Assembly: GCA_026389585.1 (NCBI GenBank) | Contig: JAPLHP010000030.1 | Coordinates: 1-44,641, forward strand | Reading direction: 5' to 3' | DNA: 44,641 nucleotides | From: Chloroflexota bacterium | GTDB lineage: Bacteria > Chloroflexota > Dehalococcoidia > UBA2247 > RBG-13-53-26 | In this document: piece after piece, positions 43,028 through 44,641 of the stretch | Position numbering within the stretch: the first letter of the stretch is position 1 | Layout: each line of letters starts with the position of its first letter | The notes under the pieces: model-generated | Databases searched by the model: none | Seen by the model: the letters and a program-made list of their open reading frames with translations, nothing else | Told to the model about the DNA's origin: nothing | Made by a program: the position numbers and the translations under genes

Positions 43028-44278
43028 CTACCATGCCTTGCTCAGGATGCAGGCAGCATTGTTGCCGGCGTAGCCGTATGTCTGAGCAAGACCGTTGACC
43101 AACTTGGTCTTCTTTACCTGGCCGGCGCCCGCTTCGCCGCGCATCTGGCGGACGAGTTGGCAGACCTGGGAAAGGCCCTGGGCTACCACGGCCTCGCCCT
43201 GGGCGGCCACGCCGCCACCGGAACAGACCGGGAGTTCGCCCGTGATCGGGTGTACCTTACCGGACATGAGCATCTTGTCGGCTTCGCCGGCTTTGAGACC
43301 GAGGATGCACTCCAGATAGACCAGGTAGTGCCATGACGAGTTGTCCGGGAGCTCGATGATGTCGATGTCCCCAGGCTGGAAACCTGAATTCTTGTAGAGA
43401 ACCTTTATAGCATTGCGGGACTCGGACAGGTCGGGCACGCCCGGTCGCGGGTAGGAAGAGCAGAAGGTCAGCCGTATGGTCGGGTCGCCGAAGGTCGGGG
43501 TGCCGACCGTGATGGCTTTGACCAGAAGCGGCTTCTTGGTGTACTTCTTGGCTTTGTCCAAAGTGGTGACGATAACGGCGCCTGCACCGTCGGAAGTGGC
43601 ACAGATTTCGAAGAGGCGGAGTGGCTCGGCCACGTACTTGGAGGCCTTGATCTCGTCCATGGTGAAGACCTTCTGGTAGCGGGCATACGGGTTGTTCACA
43701 GAGCCCTGGGATGTGAGGTGCTTGGCATAGGCCAGCGTTTCGTCGGTGGTGCCGACGTCGTGCATACGGCGCTTGAGTTCCATGGCCCAGTAGGCCGGGT
43801 TAGTCTCGCCGGTCATGCAGAAACGGACGTAGTCGGTATCATTGAAGCCACCCTTGTCAAATTTGGTGGGAGCAGCCTCGCGGAGCTGGGGCCGGAAGAA
43901 CCCGCCAGCGGACTTGTCGGCGGCGATGGCGATGGCAGTATCAGCGTATCCAGAGGCGACCGCCAGTACCGCTTCACGCAGGATAGCCTGTCCGGAGGCG
44001 CAGGCATTAACGCAGTTGACCATTGGGATGCCGGTCTCGCCCATCATGCGGGCGATGGAGGTGCCCATGAGCAGGGAGGGTACGCCACCGCGATCAGCGA
44101 TCCACATGTAAGCGCCGAAGGCCGCGCTCTCGATTTCGCGCCAAGTCATATTGGCGTCCTTCAGGGCCGCGCCGATGGTCTCCACTCCCATTTCCTGCAT
44201 AGATTTCTCGGGGAACTGTCCCCATGGATGCTGGCCGATGCCCACGATTGCAACTTCACGCATTGGTTTCATCGTCAT
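43028..44278 (-). CDS. Thiolase-fold protein (acetyl-CoA acetyltransferase/lipid-transfer type)
   Basis: A 416-residue thiolase-superfamily protein of the SCP-x/lipid-transfer class. The nucleophile Cys is C93 in CVNACASGQAIL. The block normally reading GHP with the catalytic His is GGGVAAQGEAV here, and the C-terminal CxG motif is not seen, so Claisen chemistry may be altered or need the partner protein. It lies next to a DUF35 protein, a pairing often needed for activity of such thiolases in sterol and fatty-acid-like catabolism. AGGAG lies just before the ATG at 44278. Third codon positions are clearly richer in G and C than in the accessory region. Confidence 0.88.
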   Translation of the reverse strand: MTMKPMREVAIVGIGQHPWGQFPEKSMQEMGVETIGAALKDANMTWREIESAAFGAYMWIADRGGVPSLLMGTSIARMMGETGIPMVNCVNACASGQAILREAVLAVASGYADTAIAIAADKSAGGFFRPQLREAAPTKFDKGGFNDTDYVRFCMTGETNPAYWAMELKRRMHDVGTTDETLAYAKHLTSQGSVNNPYARYQKVFTMDEIKASKYVAEPLRLFEICATSDGAGAVIVTTLDKAKKYTKKPLLVKAITVGTPTFGDPTIRLTFCSSYPRPGVPDLSESRNAIKVLYKNSGFQPGDIDIIELPDNSSWHYLVYLECILGLKAGEADKMLMSGKVHPITGELPVCSGGGVAAQGEAVVAQGLSQVCQLVRQMRGEAGAGQVKKTKLVNGLAQTYGYAGNNAACILSKAW

Positions 44279-44284
44279 AATCTC

Positions 44285-44641
44285 CTATTTCCCCACCGGC
44301 TTCCACATCCAGGTGATGTACTCGTTCTCGGCATCCTCGTAGAGCTTGCCGATCGTCATCTCCACCGTCTGCCCGATCTTGAGGCCTTCGATGGTAGTGG
44401 TCATGCCCAGTACGCGCATGCCCTCTGGGACGTCAACCATGGCCACGCCGTAGGGCTTGAACGGGTCCATCTTGAAGGGCTGGGCCGGCTGTGCCGTGTG
44501 AATAGTATAGGTGTACATTGTGCCTTTGTTGCTCAGAGGCACGACCTCCATGTTGGCCTTGTCCTTGGCGCAGTCAGGATTTCCGCAGAATGGGACTGTC
44601 GGGAAGAAGTACGCACCGCACTTCTTGCACTTGCTCGCCAG
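44285..44641 (-). CDS. DUF35 OB-fold/zinc-ribbon protein (partial, 5' end beyond window)
   Basis: The gene runs off the right edge; 118 codons plus the stop are visible. The visible part opens with a zinc ribbon (CKKC, then CGNPDC), followed by the OB-fold domain: VVPLSNKGTMYTYTIH, PYGVAMVDVPEGMRVLGM and LKIGQTVEMTIGKLYEDAE. This is the DUF35 arrangement, which binds acyl-CoA and partners with thiolase-like enzymes. It is seven bases upstream of the thiolase gene, in the same transcript. An internal Met at 44551 is not the true start, because the zinc ribbon is in frame upstream of it. Confidence 0.88.
   Translation of the reverse strand: MASKCKKCGAYFFPTVPFCGNPDCAKDKANMEVVPLSNKGTMYTYTIHTAQPAQPFKMDPFKPYGVAMVDVPEGMRVLGMTTTIEGLKIGQTVEMTIGKLYEDAENEYITWMWKPVGK

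Overview
The window reads as chromosome from an anaerobic, mid-GC bacterium, most likely Chloroflexota (Dehalococcoidia-like). This is an inference from gene content: a tungsten aldehyde:ferredoxin oxidoreductase, a long-form L25, a full F1Fo ATP synthase operon, GH57/GT4/phosphorylase glucan genes and a thiolase/DUF35/MaoC cluster. No rRNA, tRNA or CRISPR array was seen.

Layout. 1-1650: debris of an insertion sequence, a small coiled-coil gene, a phosphodiesterase and a MITE-like repeat. 1664-5229: an AOR gene with a HAD-family gene behind it, and a divergent alpha/beta hydrolase. 5353-6955: translation genes (rplY, rpsP, KH-domain protein) and a small tautomerase. 6968-14232: the ATP synthase operon on the minus strand, in the order atpI-atpB-atpE-small ORF-atpF-atpH-atpA-atpG-atpD-atpC. 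14373-17162: lysS and serS on the plus strand, sharing a divergent promoter region with the ATP synthase operon. 17084-22744: an iron-sulfur flavoprotein, then an alpha-glucan cluster (GT4, GH57, glucan phosphorylase).

22.8-40.4 kb is an accessory region that looks like a defence island: a ribbon-helix-helix-like protein, a PLD-nuclease/SF3-like ATPase fusion, a type II restriction-modification pair, three HEPN-type proteins (Swt1-like, an unassigned one and DUF4145), an alpha/alpha-toroid-like protein, a HerA-like ATPase followed by a coiled-coil protein, and an IS1634-type insertion sequence sitting in a remnant of an ISAzo13-type transposase. 40.4-44.6 kb returns to metabolic genes on the minus strand: a deacetylase-family gene, a DnaJ-like gene, and a MaoC/thiolase/DUF35 acyl-CoA cluster cut by the window edge.

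The main unusual points are: (1) subunit a of the ATP synthase is 384 residues because a roughly 70-residue lipoyl/biotinyl-like barrel-sandwich domain is inserted in the loop predicted to face outside the cell; (2) a 45-codon single-membrane-span gene with a strong ribosome binding site lies between atpE and atpF; (3) the PLD-ATPase fusion, the HerA/coiled-coil pair and the toroid protein are candidate defence genes I cannot assign to a named system; (4) several genes have strong promoters placed so that the mRNA would be leaderless or nearly so.
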